This document shows positions 1-7,823 of a stretch of 64,000 nucleotides of DNA, one piece after another. The notes below the pieces were generated by a model that saw nothing but the letters and a program-made list of their open reading frames with translations, ran no database searches and had not been told where the DNA came from. The DNA is from Acidovorax sp. Root219 (lineage in GTDB: Bacteria > Pseudomonadota > Gammaproteobacteria > Burkholderiales > Burkholderiaceae_C): the NCBI RefSeq assembly GCF_001428665.1, contig NZ_LMIJ01000014.1:26094-90093 (forward strand). Reading direction: 5' to 3'. Position 1 is the first letter of the stretch; the number at the start of each line of letters is the position of its first letter. The position numbers and the translations under genes were made by a program.

Positions 1-153
1 CGGCATCCCAGCTTCGGCCATGGCCGCGACTTCGGCGACCCGGGAAGACTGCGCACCCGGGCAGGAGTAGCTTGCCACTGCCAGCTGCATGAACAGCAGG
101 CTGACCAGTGCAAAAAGCACTGTGATCAGGCGGGTGCGGCGGTTGCGAGGCAT
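1..153 (-). CDS. small secreted hypothetical protein (C-terminus cut by window edge)
   Basis: A minus-strand reading frame begins with ATG at 153 and stays open to the window edge, so only about 51 residues are visible. It opens with a basic N-terminus (MPRNRRTRLITVLF) and a hydrophobic stretch ending near ALVSLLFMQLAVAS, a typical Sec signal peptide, followed by SYSCPG. Short signal-peptide proteins of this kind are common beside metal-resistance genes in Burkholderiales, but no function can be given. It lies upstream of, and in the same direction as, nothing else visible. Confidence 0.6.
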   Translation of the reverse strand, partial: MPRNRRTRLITVLFALVSLLFMQLAVASYSCPGAQSSRVAEVAAMAEAGMP

Positions 154-267
154 GGGGATGAGTGTAGTGGACTCCCTGGCGCGAAAGAAGTTCTATGCAC
201 GCCCGTGAGGGCGGGTGCCCTCATGGTTCATTACCAGCTTGGATGACGGACCTGGCAAAGGATGGTG

Positions 268-606
268 TCAGGGCGCGGGTACTGCCGCAACTGGTGCACC
301 GACACGGCGCAGTGCCCAGCTTGGATGCTTCTGGGAGCGTTCCAGGTCAGCCAGCACTTCATCGCGGGTCGCGGCCTTGCCCTTGACCGGTACGGGAGCT
401 CCAAAGCGGTGGTACTGCCACAGGCCGTCCTTCTTGGACTGATCCATCTCCGCCAGGACCTGATCACGCGATTTGCCCGCTTGCGCGTGTTCAGGGTGCG
501 TCGTGTATCCCATCTCGGTGGTCGCAGGATGGATCACGCTGCTGGCCATGGCTGGGGCCACTGCCGCAGCAAGCGACAAGGCGGTCAGGAAGGTGCGAAC
601 TGTCAT
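268..606 (-). CDS. secreted DUF4148-type protein, copy 1
   Basis: This is a 112-residue protein with a clear signal peptide (MTVRTFLTALSLAAAVAPAMAS) and a charged mature part. The motif KSRDQVLAEMDQSKKDG, repeated more loosely as ATRDEVLADLERSQKHPS, is the (K/S)TRxxVxAEL signature of DUF4148 proteins, which are small periplasmic proteins of unknown function in Burkholderiales. It resembles the protein at 7824-8162: both have HPA, then G(Y/F)TTHPEH, then GAPVPVK or GAVPVK. The gene diverges from the CzcI-like gene at 842. A CzcR/CusR-like palindrome (723-739) lies in the shared upstream region. Metal-induced expression is inferred from this context. Confidence 0.75.
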   Translation of the reverse strand: MTVRTFLTALSLAAAVAPAMASSVIHPATTEMGYTTHPEHAQAGKSRDQVLAEMDQSKKDGLWQYHRFGAPVPVKGKAATRDEVLADLERSQKHPSWALRRVGAPVAAVPAP

Positions 607-841
607 GTGTATCTCCTTGGGTTTGAATGCACGTGCCCCGGAAACTGCACCAACGTCTGGCCAGCCGACGAGTCACGTGTGACAGTTTGCTGACCGTATG
701 CCAACAGCTTGCGCACCGCAGGATTACAAGTTTGTTATGTTGCCGCGCCTGGCTGTGTGATCGATTCGACACTGCCGGGCATTGCATCCGCCGGCGCTCC
801 AAAGTGGCCGTTCCGCCTGGGATGCCACTACAATTTTCCGG
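607..841. promoter_or_regulatory. divergent intergenic region of DUF4148 and czcI-like genes
   Basis: This 235-bp spacer separates two divergent small genes. It contains the palindrome ATTACAAGTTTGTTATG at 723-739, one of three similar sites in the window, and a CACGTG core near 675. No coding frame is supported. It most likely carries both promoters. Confidence 0.5.
723..739. promoter_or_regulatory. candidate CzcR/CusR-type box, site A
   Basis: The site reads ATTACAAGTTTGTTATG. It is an imperfect inverted repeat like sites B (7701) and C (17969), and resembles the TTACA-N-TGTAA type of box bound by CusR/CopR/CzcR response regulators. It lies 117 bp upstream of the DUF4148 start and about 103 bp upstream of the CzcI-like start. 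Confidence 0.5.
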
Positions 842-1204
842 ATGCACTCCCGCACCCGTCTGCTTGTTTTCCTCTTGGTACTGTTGCCGCTGCAACTGTG
901 CTGGGCGGCGGTGGGCGCGTACTGCAACGATGAAGGACCGGGCTCCTTGCCTCCTGTGGCAATGCATTGCTGCGAGCACGCCCAGCTGCGGGACGGAGCA
1001 ATCGATGAATCCACCCGAGCTGGCGATGCAGCGCCCAGCGTGGACTGTGGTTCCTGCCATCTGCAGGGCACCGAAGCCGTTCAGGCGCAACGCGATCTAC
1101 TGCCGGCCTTTCCCCTATGGCGCTTTCACACCGACACGCGCGGGTGGCCGTCTTCAGAGTCCGCCAGTCGCCCCGAACGCCCGCAGTGGCCCGCCCTGGC
1201 CTGA
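842..1204 (+). CDS. CzcI-like small metal-resistance protein, copy 1
   Basis: The 120-residue product starts MHSRTRLLVFLLVLLPLQLCWAA, a signal peptide. It has a Cys/His-rich mature part (YCNDEG, HCCEHA, VDCGSCHLQG) and ends RPQWPALA. The gene at 8239 upstream of czcCBA has the same plan: LLPFQFSWSAVAAYC, then DCSVCHGAG, ending RPRWSVLA. CzcI proteins are periplasmic proteins encoded at the head of czc operons and thought to modulate metal induction. The start at 842 places the signal peptide at the N-terminus; an upstream ATG at 782 adds 20 residues with no signal-like character. Here the gene is detached from czcCBA. Confidence 0.7.
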   Translation: MHSRTRLLVFLLVLLPLQLCWAAVGAYCNDEGPGSLPPVAMHCCEHAQLRDGAIDESTRAGDAAPSVDCGSCHLQGTEAVQAQRDLLPAFPLWRFHTDTRGWPSSESASRPERPQWPALA

Positions 1205-1393
1205 CCAGGGCATCGGTCACCACCGTCTCCGATCCCCGCCAAGCGTGCCAGCACAGCGTGTGCTGGCCTCATTTGCATGCCTTCGGGATCTTTCCATGTC
1301 CTCCACTGTCGGGCCGAATGGCTCTGGAATCTACACACGCAGTTGTGCCTTGATCGGTGCCTCCTGCCAGAACCGTTGTTCAAGGAGGTGTCG

Positions 1394-1810
1394 ATGAGCC
1401 GACCCTCGGTGCTGCTCCTGATCGCCTGGCTGCTGGCTGTGTCCGCCACCGGCAGTGCGTTGTTCATCGGCGAAGTCATGGGCATGGCTCCTTGCGTCTT
1501 GTGCTGGTACCAGCGCATTGCCATGTTCCCGCTGGCCTTGCTTCTTGGAATGGCCTTTTACAGCGACGACCGCCGGGGCGCTGTCTATGCCTTGCCTCTG
1601 GCGCTGGCGGGTGCGGTCGTGGCTGGTTACCACAGCCTCTTGGCGGCAGGCCTGGTGCCCAAGGCTTGGGTCCCCTGCGGCGCCGGCGTGTCGTGCGCCG
1701 ATCAGAAGCTCGACATCCTCTACGGCATTGAGTTGCCCTGGCTTTCACTGGCGGCGTTCATTGCCATCGCCGTCTCGCTCTCCCTCTATCTGCGAAAAAC
1801 AGACAAATGA
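1394..1810 (+). CDS. disulfide bond formation protein B (DsbB/BdbC-like)
   Basis: This is a 138-residue inner-membrane protein with four predicted hydrophobic segments. The quinone-linked redox pair is C34 and C37 in APCVLCWYQR, and the second periplasmic pair is C95 and C101 in VPCGAGVSC. DsbB family members reoxidise a DsbA partner and pass electrons to quinones. The start at 1394 follows a near-perfect Shine-Dalgarno sequence (AAGGAGG at 1382-1388). The stop overlaps the next ATG (ATGA), so it is translationally coupled to the DsbA-like gene. The length is short, like BdbC-type proteins rather than E. coli DsbB. Confidence 0.9.
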   Translation: MSRPSVLLLIAWLLAVSATGSALFIGEVMGMAPCVLCWYQRIAMFPLALLLGMAFYSDDRRGAVYALPLALAGAVVAGYHSLLAAGLVPKAWVPCGAGVSCADQKLDILYGIELPWLSLAAFIAIAVSLSLYLRKTDK

Positions 1811-2463
1811 AACACCGAAAACTCATCATCTTCCTCGTGCTGGGCATGGCCTCTGTGGCCTTCCTTGTCGGCGTGAATCTGTACCAGAGCCGCGTGCAAA
1901 GTGCACAGGAGCTGCAGGTGGCAGGACAAGCCGAACGCCTGGTCCGCATGCATTCACCCGTGATCGGGCCCCGTGAGGCACCCGTGACCATCGTCGAGTT
2001 CTTCGATCCCGCCTGCGAGACCTGCCGCGCCTTTTATCCGGTGGTGAAGGAACTGATGCAGCAGTACCCCACCGAAGTGCGGCTGGTCATCCGTTATGCG
2101 CCTTTCCACCAGGGCTCGGAGCAGGTGGTCAAGCTACTGGAATCGGCCCGGCGGCAGGACAAGTACCTGGCCGTGCTGGAAGCGGTGCTGGCCGCACAGC
2201 CGCAGTGGGCGGACCATGGAAACCCCAACCTGGAGTTGGCCTACAAGGCGGCTGAACAGGCGGGGCTGGACATGCAACGGGCGCGGGCGGACATCGCAGC
2301 CCCTGCATTGGACGCCGTGGTGCTACAGGACGTGCAGGACCTGACCGCCCTCAAGGTCGAGAAGACGCCGACCTTCTTTGTCAACGGGCGCCCGCTGCCC
2401 AGCTTTGGCCACAAACAGCTGGCCGACCTAGTGGCACAAGAGGTCTCCAAAACCAAGAAATGA
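1807..2463 (+). CDS. DsbA-family thiol:disulfide protein, membrane-anchored
   Basis: The 218-residue product has an N-terminal hydrophobic anchor or signal (residues 6-24) and a thioredoxin-fold domain starting VTIVEFFDPACETC. The active-site pair is C70-E-T-C73 and the cis-proline lies in KTPTFFVNGRPLP. This fits the DSBA-like thioredoxin group (BdbD/Com1-like), periplasmic thiol oxidoreductases. It overlaps the DsbB-like gene by 4 bp, so the two probably form an oxidase pair. Placed inside a metal island, it may protect or oxidise Cys-rich periplasmic resistance proteins; that role is inference. It converges on cadA with 64 bp between the stops. Confidence 0.85.
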   Translation: MKHRKLIIFLVLGMASVAFLVGVNLYQSRVQSAQELQVAGQAERLVRMHSPVIGPREAPVTIVEFFDPACETCRAFYPVVKELMQQYPTEVRLVIRYAPFHQGSEQVVKLLESARRQDKYLAVLEAVLAAQPQWADHGNPNLELAYKAAEQAGLDMQRARADIAAPALDAVVLQDVQDLTALKVEKTPTFFVNGRPLPSFGHKQLADLVAQEVSKTKK

Positions 2464-2527
2464 AAGCGGGACATTCAGTAAGCGCTCCGCAATCCCACCG
2501 GTGGACTTGGCGCGCGCTGACGAACGC

Positions 2528-5053
2528 TCAGTGGGAATGCGCATGCTCCTTGGTTTCTGAGCGGCTTGGCTTGGCGGCTGGCTCCACCCGTGTACCGCGA
2601 AGCAGACGCAGTCCGTTGGCTACCACCAGCAAGCTCGCTCCCATGTCCGCGAAGACCGCCATCCACATGGTGGCAGTGCCAACGACCGCCATCACCAAGA
2701 AGACGCTCTTGATGCCCAGTGCCAGGGTGATGTTCTGCCAGAGAATGGCGTGGGTGCGCTTGGATAGACGCACTGTCTCGGCGACGCGCTGAAGGTCATC
2801 GTTCATGATGACCACATCGGCTGCTTCCATGGCCGTGTCAGTTCCCGCTGCACCCATGGCAAAACCGATGTCGGCCTGCGCCAGCGCCGGCGCATCGTTG
2901 ATGCCGTCGCCGGTCATGCCGGTAGCGCCATAGCGCTTTTGCATTTCCTTGATGGCATCAAGCTTGGCTTCGGGCAGCAGATCTCCACGGGCGTCATCAA
3001 TGCCGGCCTGCGCCGCGATGGCTTTTGCGGTGGCCGTGTTGTCACCCGTCAGCATCACCGACGTCACTCCCAGCGCCTTGAGGTCGACGATGGCCTGCCT
3101 CGACGTCTCGCGAATGGTGTCCGCTACCGCAAACAGCGCCAGGACGCGCGATTCGTCCGCCAGGAGGGTGACCGTGCGGCCTTGTTTTTCATGGGTGGCC
3201 AGCTCCGCCTCCAACTCCGGTCCGCACAGTCCTTGCTCATGGATCAGACGGTGATTGCCCAGTATCAAGCGCACACCATTGACCATGCCTTCGACGCCGC
3301 GCCCAGGCAAGGCCTTGAAGCTTTCTGCTTCTGGGCCCTTTACGTCCAAGCCCTGGACAATCGCCTTGGAAACCGGGTGGTCGGAACGAGCCGCCAGGCT
3401 GGCAGCCATCTGCTGGACTGCTGCCTCATCACCGGCACCCCACACCTGCCACTTCACCAGCTTGGGCTTGCCTTCGGTGATGGTGCCGGTCTTGTCGAGC
3501 GCCACCGCCTTCAGGAGCCGGGCATCTTCCAGATAGGTGCCGCCCTTGATCAGAATCCCGCGGCGCGCTCCTGCGGCCAATCCGCTGACCACCGTGACCG
3601 GCGTGGAAATGACCAGAGCGCATGGGCAGGCGATCACCAGCAGGACCAGGGCCTTGTAGAGCGCCTCCAGCCAGGTAAGTCCCATCAGGAAAGGAGTGAG
3701 GACCGCCACCGCCACGGCAATGGCGAAGACTGCGGGGGTGTAGATGGAGGCGAACCGATCCACAAAGCGCTGCGTCGGAGCGCGCGTGCCCTGCGCCTGC
3801 TCAACGGCTTGGATGATCCTGGCCAGGGTGGTGTTGCTCGACAAGGCTGTGACCTCGAACTCCAGCTCACCAGTCTCGTTGATCGTGCCGGCGAACACCT
3901 GGTCGCCAGGTGCCTTGTCCACGGGGATGCTCTCGCCAGTCACGGGGGCCTGGTTGATGGCGCCATTGCCCTTGGTCACCTTACCGTCCAGCGGCACGCG
4001 TTCGCCCGGCTTGATGCGCACGGTCGCTCCGATGGCCACCGAAGCCACCGGTGTAGCGGTCCATGCTCCGTTGGTGCCCAGTACCAAAGCCTCTTCGGGC
4101 GCCAGTTCCAGCAAGCCCTTGATAGCGTTTCGGGCCCGGTCCACCGCCTTGGCCTCGATCAACTCGGCAATCGCGTACAGGGCCATCACCATGGCGGCCT
4201 CCGGCCACTGGCCGATGAGGAAGGCTCCTGTGACGGCCACCGACATCAGCGCATTGATGTTCAGCTTGCCGCGCAGCAGCGCTGCAAGGCCTTTCTTGTA
4301 GGTGTCGATCCCGGCAAGCCAGATAGCCAGCGCGGCGATGGCCATGCCCGCCACCTTCCAGGCCATTTGATCGGGAGCAAAGAACGAGAGGACCTCAGCC
4401 CCCGTGGCGAACACCAGCGCGGCTACCAGTCGGGAGATGCCGCCTGCAAAACCATGTCCATGGTCGTCGCCTTCGGCTGGTTCGCCCGCCTGTCCGCCCT
4501 CGGAGCCATTGGCGCCGGCCACTGGCTGCGGATCGAAGCCCGCTTTGCGGATTGCGTCGAGGGCCAGCGGGTAGGTGCCTTCGTCGGCATCGATCTTCAG
4601 CGTCCGCGCACCGAGCTGAAAGCCCAGAGAGCGAATCCCATCCAGAGGCTCCAGCGCTCGGCGAATCTCCGCCTCCTCGGCGCTGCAGTCCATGGTCGCA
4701 ATGCGAAACACCCGGCCCTGGCTACCCTGGGTGTTTGCCGCAGCGACCACCGGCTGTGGATCGAAGCCCGCCTTGCGGATGGCATCGAGCGCCAGGGGCA
4801 AGGCGCGATCCTCCGCATCGATCTTCAGCGTGCGCGCGCCCAGCTGGAAGCCCAAAGAGCGGATTCCCTCCACAGGTTCCAGCGCCCGCCGGATCTCCGA
4901 CTCCTCAGCGCTGCAGTCCATGGTGGCGATTCGGAACAGCTTGCCTTGGCCCGGGCTGCTTGCGGCTGCAGGGGCCGCTGCTGCGGGACTGGAACAGCCC
5001 GAGGAGCAGCAGGTGTCAACAACGCTGGGAGGAGTGCTGGTTTCTGATTTCAT
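2528..5053 (-). CDS. cadA: Zn/Cd/Pb-translocating P1B-type ATPase (CadA/PbrA/ZntA type)
   Basis: The 841-residue protein exports divalent soft metals from the cytoplasm. Residues 11-25 hold a Cys cluster (DTCCSSGCSS). Two nearly identical HMA-like domains follow at about 39-103 and 115-180, each with the single-Cys metal site TMDCSAEE. The membrane core has the metal-selective CPC motif (IACPCALVISTPV, about residue 474). The cytoplasmic part has the phosphorylation site DKTGT (about 518), SDHPVSKAI and GDGINDAP. CPC with DCxxEE-type HMA domains is typical of Zn/Cd/Pb pumps in betaproteobacteria. It faces cadR across a 97-bp spacer with a MerR-type promoter. No Shine-Dalgarno sequence is visible before the ATG. 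Confidence 0.95.
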   Translation of the reverse strand: MKSETSTPPSVVDTCCSSGCSSPAAAAPAAASSPGQGKLFRIATMDCSAEESEIRRALEPVEGIRSLGFQLGARTLKIDAEDRALPLALDAIRKAGFDPQPVVAAANTQGSQGRVFRIATMDCSAEEAEIRRALEPLDGIRSLGFQLGARTLKIDADEGTYPLALDAIRKAGFDPQPVAGANGSEGGQAGEPAEGDDHGHGFAGGISRLVAALVFATGAEVLSFFAPDQMAWKVAGMAIAALAIWLAGIDTYKKGLAALLRGKLNINALMSVAVTGAFLIGQWPEAAMVMALYAIAELIEAKAVDRARNAIKGLLELAPEEALVLGTNGAWTATPVASVAIGATVRIKPGERVPLDGKVTKGNGAINQAPVTGESIPVDKAPGDQVFAGTINETGELEFEVTALSSNTTLARIIQAVEQAQGTRAPTQRFVDRFASIYTPAVFAIAVAVAVLTPFLMGLTWLEALYKALVLLVIACPCALVISTPVTVVSGLAAGARRGILIKGGTYLEDARLLKAVALDKTGTITEGKPKLVKWQVWGAGDEAAVQQMAASLAARSDHPVSKAIVQGLDVKGPEAESFKALPGRGVEGMVNGVRLILGNHRLIHEQGLCGPELEAELATHEKQGRTVTLLADESRVLALFAVADTIRETSRQAIVDLKALGVTSVMLTGDNTATAKAIAAQAGIDDARGDLLPEAKLDAIKEMQKRYGATGMTGDGINDAPALAQADIGFAMGAAGTDTAMEAADVVIMNDDLQRVAETVRLSKRTHAILWQNITLALGIKSVFLVMAVVGTATMWMAVFADMGASLLVVANGLRLLRGTRVEPAAKPSRSETKEHAHSH
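4517..4939 (-). repeat. tandem duplication encoding the two HMA domains of CadA
   Basis: Two in-frame segments, period 76 codons (228 bp), encode almost the same domain. Both contain FRIATMDCSAEE, IRRALEP, GIRSLGFQLGARTLKIDA and PLALDAIRKAGFDPQPV. The few differences (S/A, V/L, E/D) are mostly conservative, which points to a recent internal duplication or to gene conversion. Confidence 0.85.
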
Positions 5054-5059
5054 GGCCTA

Positions 5060-5090
5060 ATTGGAAACCCTGTAGTGACCTTAAAGTCAA
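5060..5090 (-). promoter_or_regulatory. MerR-type promoter/operator of cadA
   Basis: On the minus strand a -35-like TTGACT (5090-5085) is followed by a long spacer of about 19 bp and TCCAAT (5065-5060). Between them is an imperfect dyad: ACCCTGTAG and CTTAAAGT as read on the plus strand (5067-5087). An over-long spacer with a dyad between the boxes is the hallmark of promoters twisted open by MerR-family activators. A start about 7 nt past the -10 would fall at or next to the cadA ATG (5053), so the transcript may be leaderless. Confidence 0.65.
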
Positions 5091-5150
5091 GCGACAAGCC
5101 AGATGTCGCTGCCTTGTCCTACGTAAAACAGATTTTGCAAAGGACGCTTC

Positions 5151-5642
5151 ATGAAAATCGGCGAACTTGCCAAGGCCACCGGCACGCAGACCGAGACCAT
5201 CCGCTACTACGAGCGCGAGAACCTGCTGCCGATCGCGATGCGCACAGAAAGCAACTACAGGGTCTACGACAGCAGCCATGTCGAGCGCCTGGCCTTCATC
5301 CGCCATTGCCGTTGCCTGGACATGACGCTCGATGAGATCCGGGTGCTGTTGCATTTCAAGGACGCTCCGGATGAAAACTGCGGCGCGGTGGACGCGCTTC
5401 TTCAGGAGCACATCGGGCACGTGGTCTCTCGCATCCGGGAACTCCAAGCACTGGAGTCCGAATTGCGCAGCTTGCAACAGCAGTGCTCACCAGGCCACCT
5501 CGCCGGTGAGTGCGGCATCTTGGGCGGGTTGGCCAATGCGGCACTTCAACACAATCACATGCAGCCCAGCGAGGCCCACCCGCCAGGTGCCCATCGTGAT
5601 ATCGGCGTGGCTCCTAGGCAGCGGGCCAACAAACGACGCTGA
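5151..5642 (+). CDS. cadR: MerR-family heavy-metal regulator (CadR/PbrR-like)
   Basis: The 163-residue protein has the MerR N-terminal winged helix (MKIGELAKATGTQTETIRYYE), a dimerisation helix, and metal ligands C77 (DENCGAV), C112 and C121 (QQQCSPGHLAGEC), followed by a His-containing tail. The cysteine spacing 77/112/121 is closer to that remembered for PbrR (78/113/122) than for CadR of Pseudomonas (77/112/119), so Pb as well as Cd/Zn is possible. It is divergent from cadA, whose promoter it should control. The start has a Shine-Dalgarno-like AAAGGACG. Its stop lies 3 bp from the stop of the convergent czcS. Confidence 0.9.
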   Translation: MKIGELAKATGTQTETIRYYERENLLPIAMRTESNYRVYDSSHVERLAFIRHCRCLDMTLDEIRVLLHFKDAPDENCGAVDALLQEHIGHVVSRIRELQALESELRSLQQQCSPGHLAGECGILGGLANAALQHNHMQPSEAHPPGAHRDIGVAPRQRANKRR

Positions 5643-5645
5643 CTA

Positions 5646-6983
5646 TCAGTGAGCGCGAATTTCTATCCCGACACTTGTCACCCCATTCTCTGACCTGGCC
5701 ACTGGCTTGCCCTGGTGCATGCGGGCAATAGCGCCCACGATGGCCAGGCCCAGGCCATGGTTGCTCTGTCCATGACTGCGAGCAGGATCTGCCCGGAAAA
5801 ACCGGTCAAAAAACTGCGGAAGCATTTCGGGGTCGATGGTGTTGCCGTAGTTGGTGACACTGAGCAGCGCGCGGTCCTCGTCAACCGCTCTCAGGTTGAT
5901 CTGGACGATTGAGCCCGTGCTGGCGTAGCGAGTGGCGTTTCCCAGCAAGTTCGACAAGGCCCGGCGCAACAACGGCACGTCGAAGGAACCGTGCGCATCG
6001 CCGACCACTTTCGCTGTCAGGCCGGCCTCGGCCAGCGCGGCCTCGTGGTAGTCCAGCACGTCAGCAGCCATTGATGCAAGGCTCGCCACGGGGGCGCGAC
6101 GCGCTCCCACGCCCCGATCTGCCTGAGACAGGAACAGCATGTCGTTGACGATACCGGTCAGGCGGTGCAGCTCCTCCAGATTGGACGCCAGCACCTCGCG
6201 AATGTCCGCCTGATCAGGGCGCCGAAGCGCCAGTTCATTGTTGGCAATGAGCGTGGCCAGCGGCGTGCACAGCTCGTGCGCCACGTCCGCATTGAAGCCC
6301 TCCATCTGTGAGTAGGCCTTCTCAATGCGGGCCAGGAGCGCGTTGAACTGGTCGATCAGAGGCACGAGTTCAAGTGGCTGCTCTGCGCCGTCGAGCCGCT
6401 GGTGCAGGTTGTCCGCCGACACTGCCCGCGTCTGGCTGGCCAGTCTTCGAACGGGCGCCAGGCCCAGGTTGACCAAGGAAAAGCCACCCAGAGATACCAC
6501 GATGGTGCCTCCGATCGCCGCGACCAACAGGGTGAGCGCGAGCCGGTGCAAGAGCTGGTTATCGGTCTGGATATCCAGCGACAGCTTGACGCGCAAACCT
6601 TTGGCGGGAGTCTGGCCCACAGGCTGCGCCACCTCGAACTGCCGTTGACGCCATACCGTCTTCGCATTCTGGTTGCGGGTATGGGCGTAGAGAACGAATC
6701 CATCGGCTTGCGCTACTTCGAGCGACAGATCCCCGTGCCCCACAAGGAAGTCATCGAGCTTGTGAGCAAGGTCTTCCGAATCCCCGTGCTCCTTTCCATC
6801 CAGCAGCAAGTGCCGAATGACGTTTTCCTTTTGCGCCAGCGTTTCCTCCTGCCGATCTCGGAAATTGAATTCGGTCACCAGGTAGACGGCCAGGCAGACC
6901 AGCCCTAGCCCGGCAAAGCTCTGCAGTGCCAGCCACCACGACAACCGCTGGCGCAATGAGCGATGTTGGACCAGCGCCTTCAT
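5646..6983 (-). CDS. czcS: heavy-metal sensor histidine kinase (CzcS/CusS type)
   Basis: This 445-residue kinase has a transmembrane segment at about 15-36, a periplasmic domain, a second segment at about 150-175, HAMP, HisKA and HATPase domains. The phospho-acceptor is H236 in DVAHELCTPL; position 239 is Cys where most kinases have Arg. The N box (NLLGNATRYA) and G2 box (GLGLAIVGAIARMH) are present, while the G1 region reads VTNYGNTIDPE, the degenerate form seen in CzcS/CusS-type kinases. Its start overlaps the czcR stop by 4 bp. It should sense periplasmic Zn/Cd/Co and phosphorylate CzcR. Confidence 0.9.
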   Translation of the reverse strand: MKALVQHRSLRQRLSWWLALQSFAGLGLVCLAVYLVTEFNFRDRQEETLAQKENVIRHLLLDGKEHGDSEDLAHKLDDFLVGHGDLSLEVAQADGFVLYAHTRNQNAKTVWRQRQFEVAQPVGQTPAKGLRVKLSLDIQTDNQLLHRLALTLLVAAIGGTIVVSLGGFSLVNLGLAPVRRLASQTRAVSADNLHQRLDGAEQPLELVPLIDQFNALLARIEKAYSQMEGFNADVAHELCTPLATLIANNELALRRPDQADIREVLASNLEELHRLTGIVNDMLFLSQADRGVGARRAPVASLASMAADVLDYHEAALAEAGLTAKVVGDAHGSFDVPLLRRALSNLLGNATRYASTGSIVQINLRAVDEDRALLSVTNYGNTIDPEMLPQFFDRFFRADPARSHGQSNHGLGLAIVGAIARMHQGKPVARSENGVTSVGIEIRAH

Positions 6984-7666
6984 CCGTTGCGCTCCTCCAT
7001 GACGTATCCCATGCCCCGGATGGTGTGCAGCAGCGCAGTATCAAAGGGCACATCGATCTTGGTGCGCAGACGTCGGATTGCGACCTCCACCACGTTGGTA
7101 TCGCTGTCAAAGTTCATGTCCCACACCTGCTCGGCGATCTCGGTGCGTGAAAGCACTTCGCCTTTCCTTCTCAGGAACAGGGTGAGCAGCAGAAATTCCT
7201 TGGCGGTCAGTTCCAATCGTTGACCACCTCGGGATGCCTTGCGCCGCACCAGGTCGACCTCCAGGTCGGCCAGACGCAGTTGCGTGGGCTCTGCCGAGTC
7301 CCGCGCACCTTGGGTGCGCCTGAGCAGAACCTGGATGCGGGCGCTCAACTCGGAAAACGCAAAGGGCTTGACCAGATAGTCATCGGCACCCGTCTGAAGT
7401 CCCAGTACCCGATCCTCGACACTGACCCTGGCTGTGAGCATCAAGACAGGCGTCTGCCTGGTCTTGCGAAAGGCCGTCAGAAGGCTGAAGCCGTCGATCC
7501 CTGGGAGCATCGCGTCCAAGACCAGCAAATCGTGCCCACCTTCCAGCGCCATGTGCAGGCCGTCCACGCCGTTGTGGGCGACGTCCACTACATAGCCGAC
7601 CTCTCCAAGGCCCTTGCGCAGGTACTCGGCCAGCTTGACTTCATCTTCGATGAGCAGAATTTTCAT
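6980..7666 (-). CDS. czcR: heavy-metal response regulator (CzcR type, OmpR family)
   Basis: The 228-residue regulator has a receiver domain (MKILLIEDEVKLAEYLRKGL), phospho-acceptor D51 (LVLDAMLPG), K in LVKPF, and a C-terminal OmpR/PhoB winged helix (LTAKEFLLLTLFLRRKGEVL and IRRLRTKID). The start at 7666 gives the exact family N-terminus; an in-frame extension to 7939 reads back through the divergent gene and is rejected. It overlaps czcS by ATGA. The site at 7701-7717 lies only 35 bp upstream, which suggests autoregulation as well as control of the divergent DUF4148-czcI-czcCBA unit. Confidence 0.93.
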   Translation of the reverse strand: MKILLIEDEVKLAEYLRKGLGEVGYVVDVAHNGVDGLHMALEGGHDLLVLDAMLPGIDGFSLLTAFRKTRQTPVLMLTARVSVEDRVLGLQTGADDYLVKPFAFSELSARIQVLLRRTQGARDSAEPTQLRLADLEVDLVRRKASRGGQRLELTAKEFLLLTLFLRRKGEVLSRTEIAEQVWDMNFDSDTNVVEVAIRRLRTKIDVPFDTALLHTIRGMGYVMEERNG

Positions 7667-7700
7667 GGTGCCATTCTCGAAGAATGCAGGCCCTTCGTAG

Positions 7701-7717
7701 ATTACGAATTTGTCATC
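7701..7717. promoter_or_regulatory. candidate CzcR box, site B
   Basis: The sequence is ATTACGAATTTGTCATC; 10 of 14 central positions are symmetric. It lies between divergent czcR (35 bp away) and the DUF4148 gene (107 bp away). It matches site A and site C in the frame ATTACRRNTTTGTYAK. Confidence 0.55.
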
Positions 7718-7823
7718 TGGCTGTTGGTGCCTTGTCGGGGGCCGTTTTCTACAGTTCACCCCATGTCGCAAGGCATAGCCCAGGCAGGTTGCCGAAGGCT
7801 CACCACAAGCAAGGGACAACACC

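Noticed and set aside
2939..5047. 702-codon open frame on the plus strand
   Set aside because: It lies opposite cadA; its sequence is a high-GC shadow of the real gene with no domain signature or ribosome binding site.
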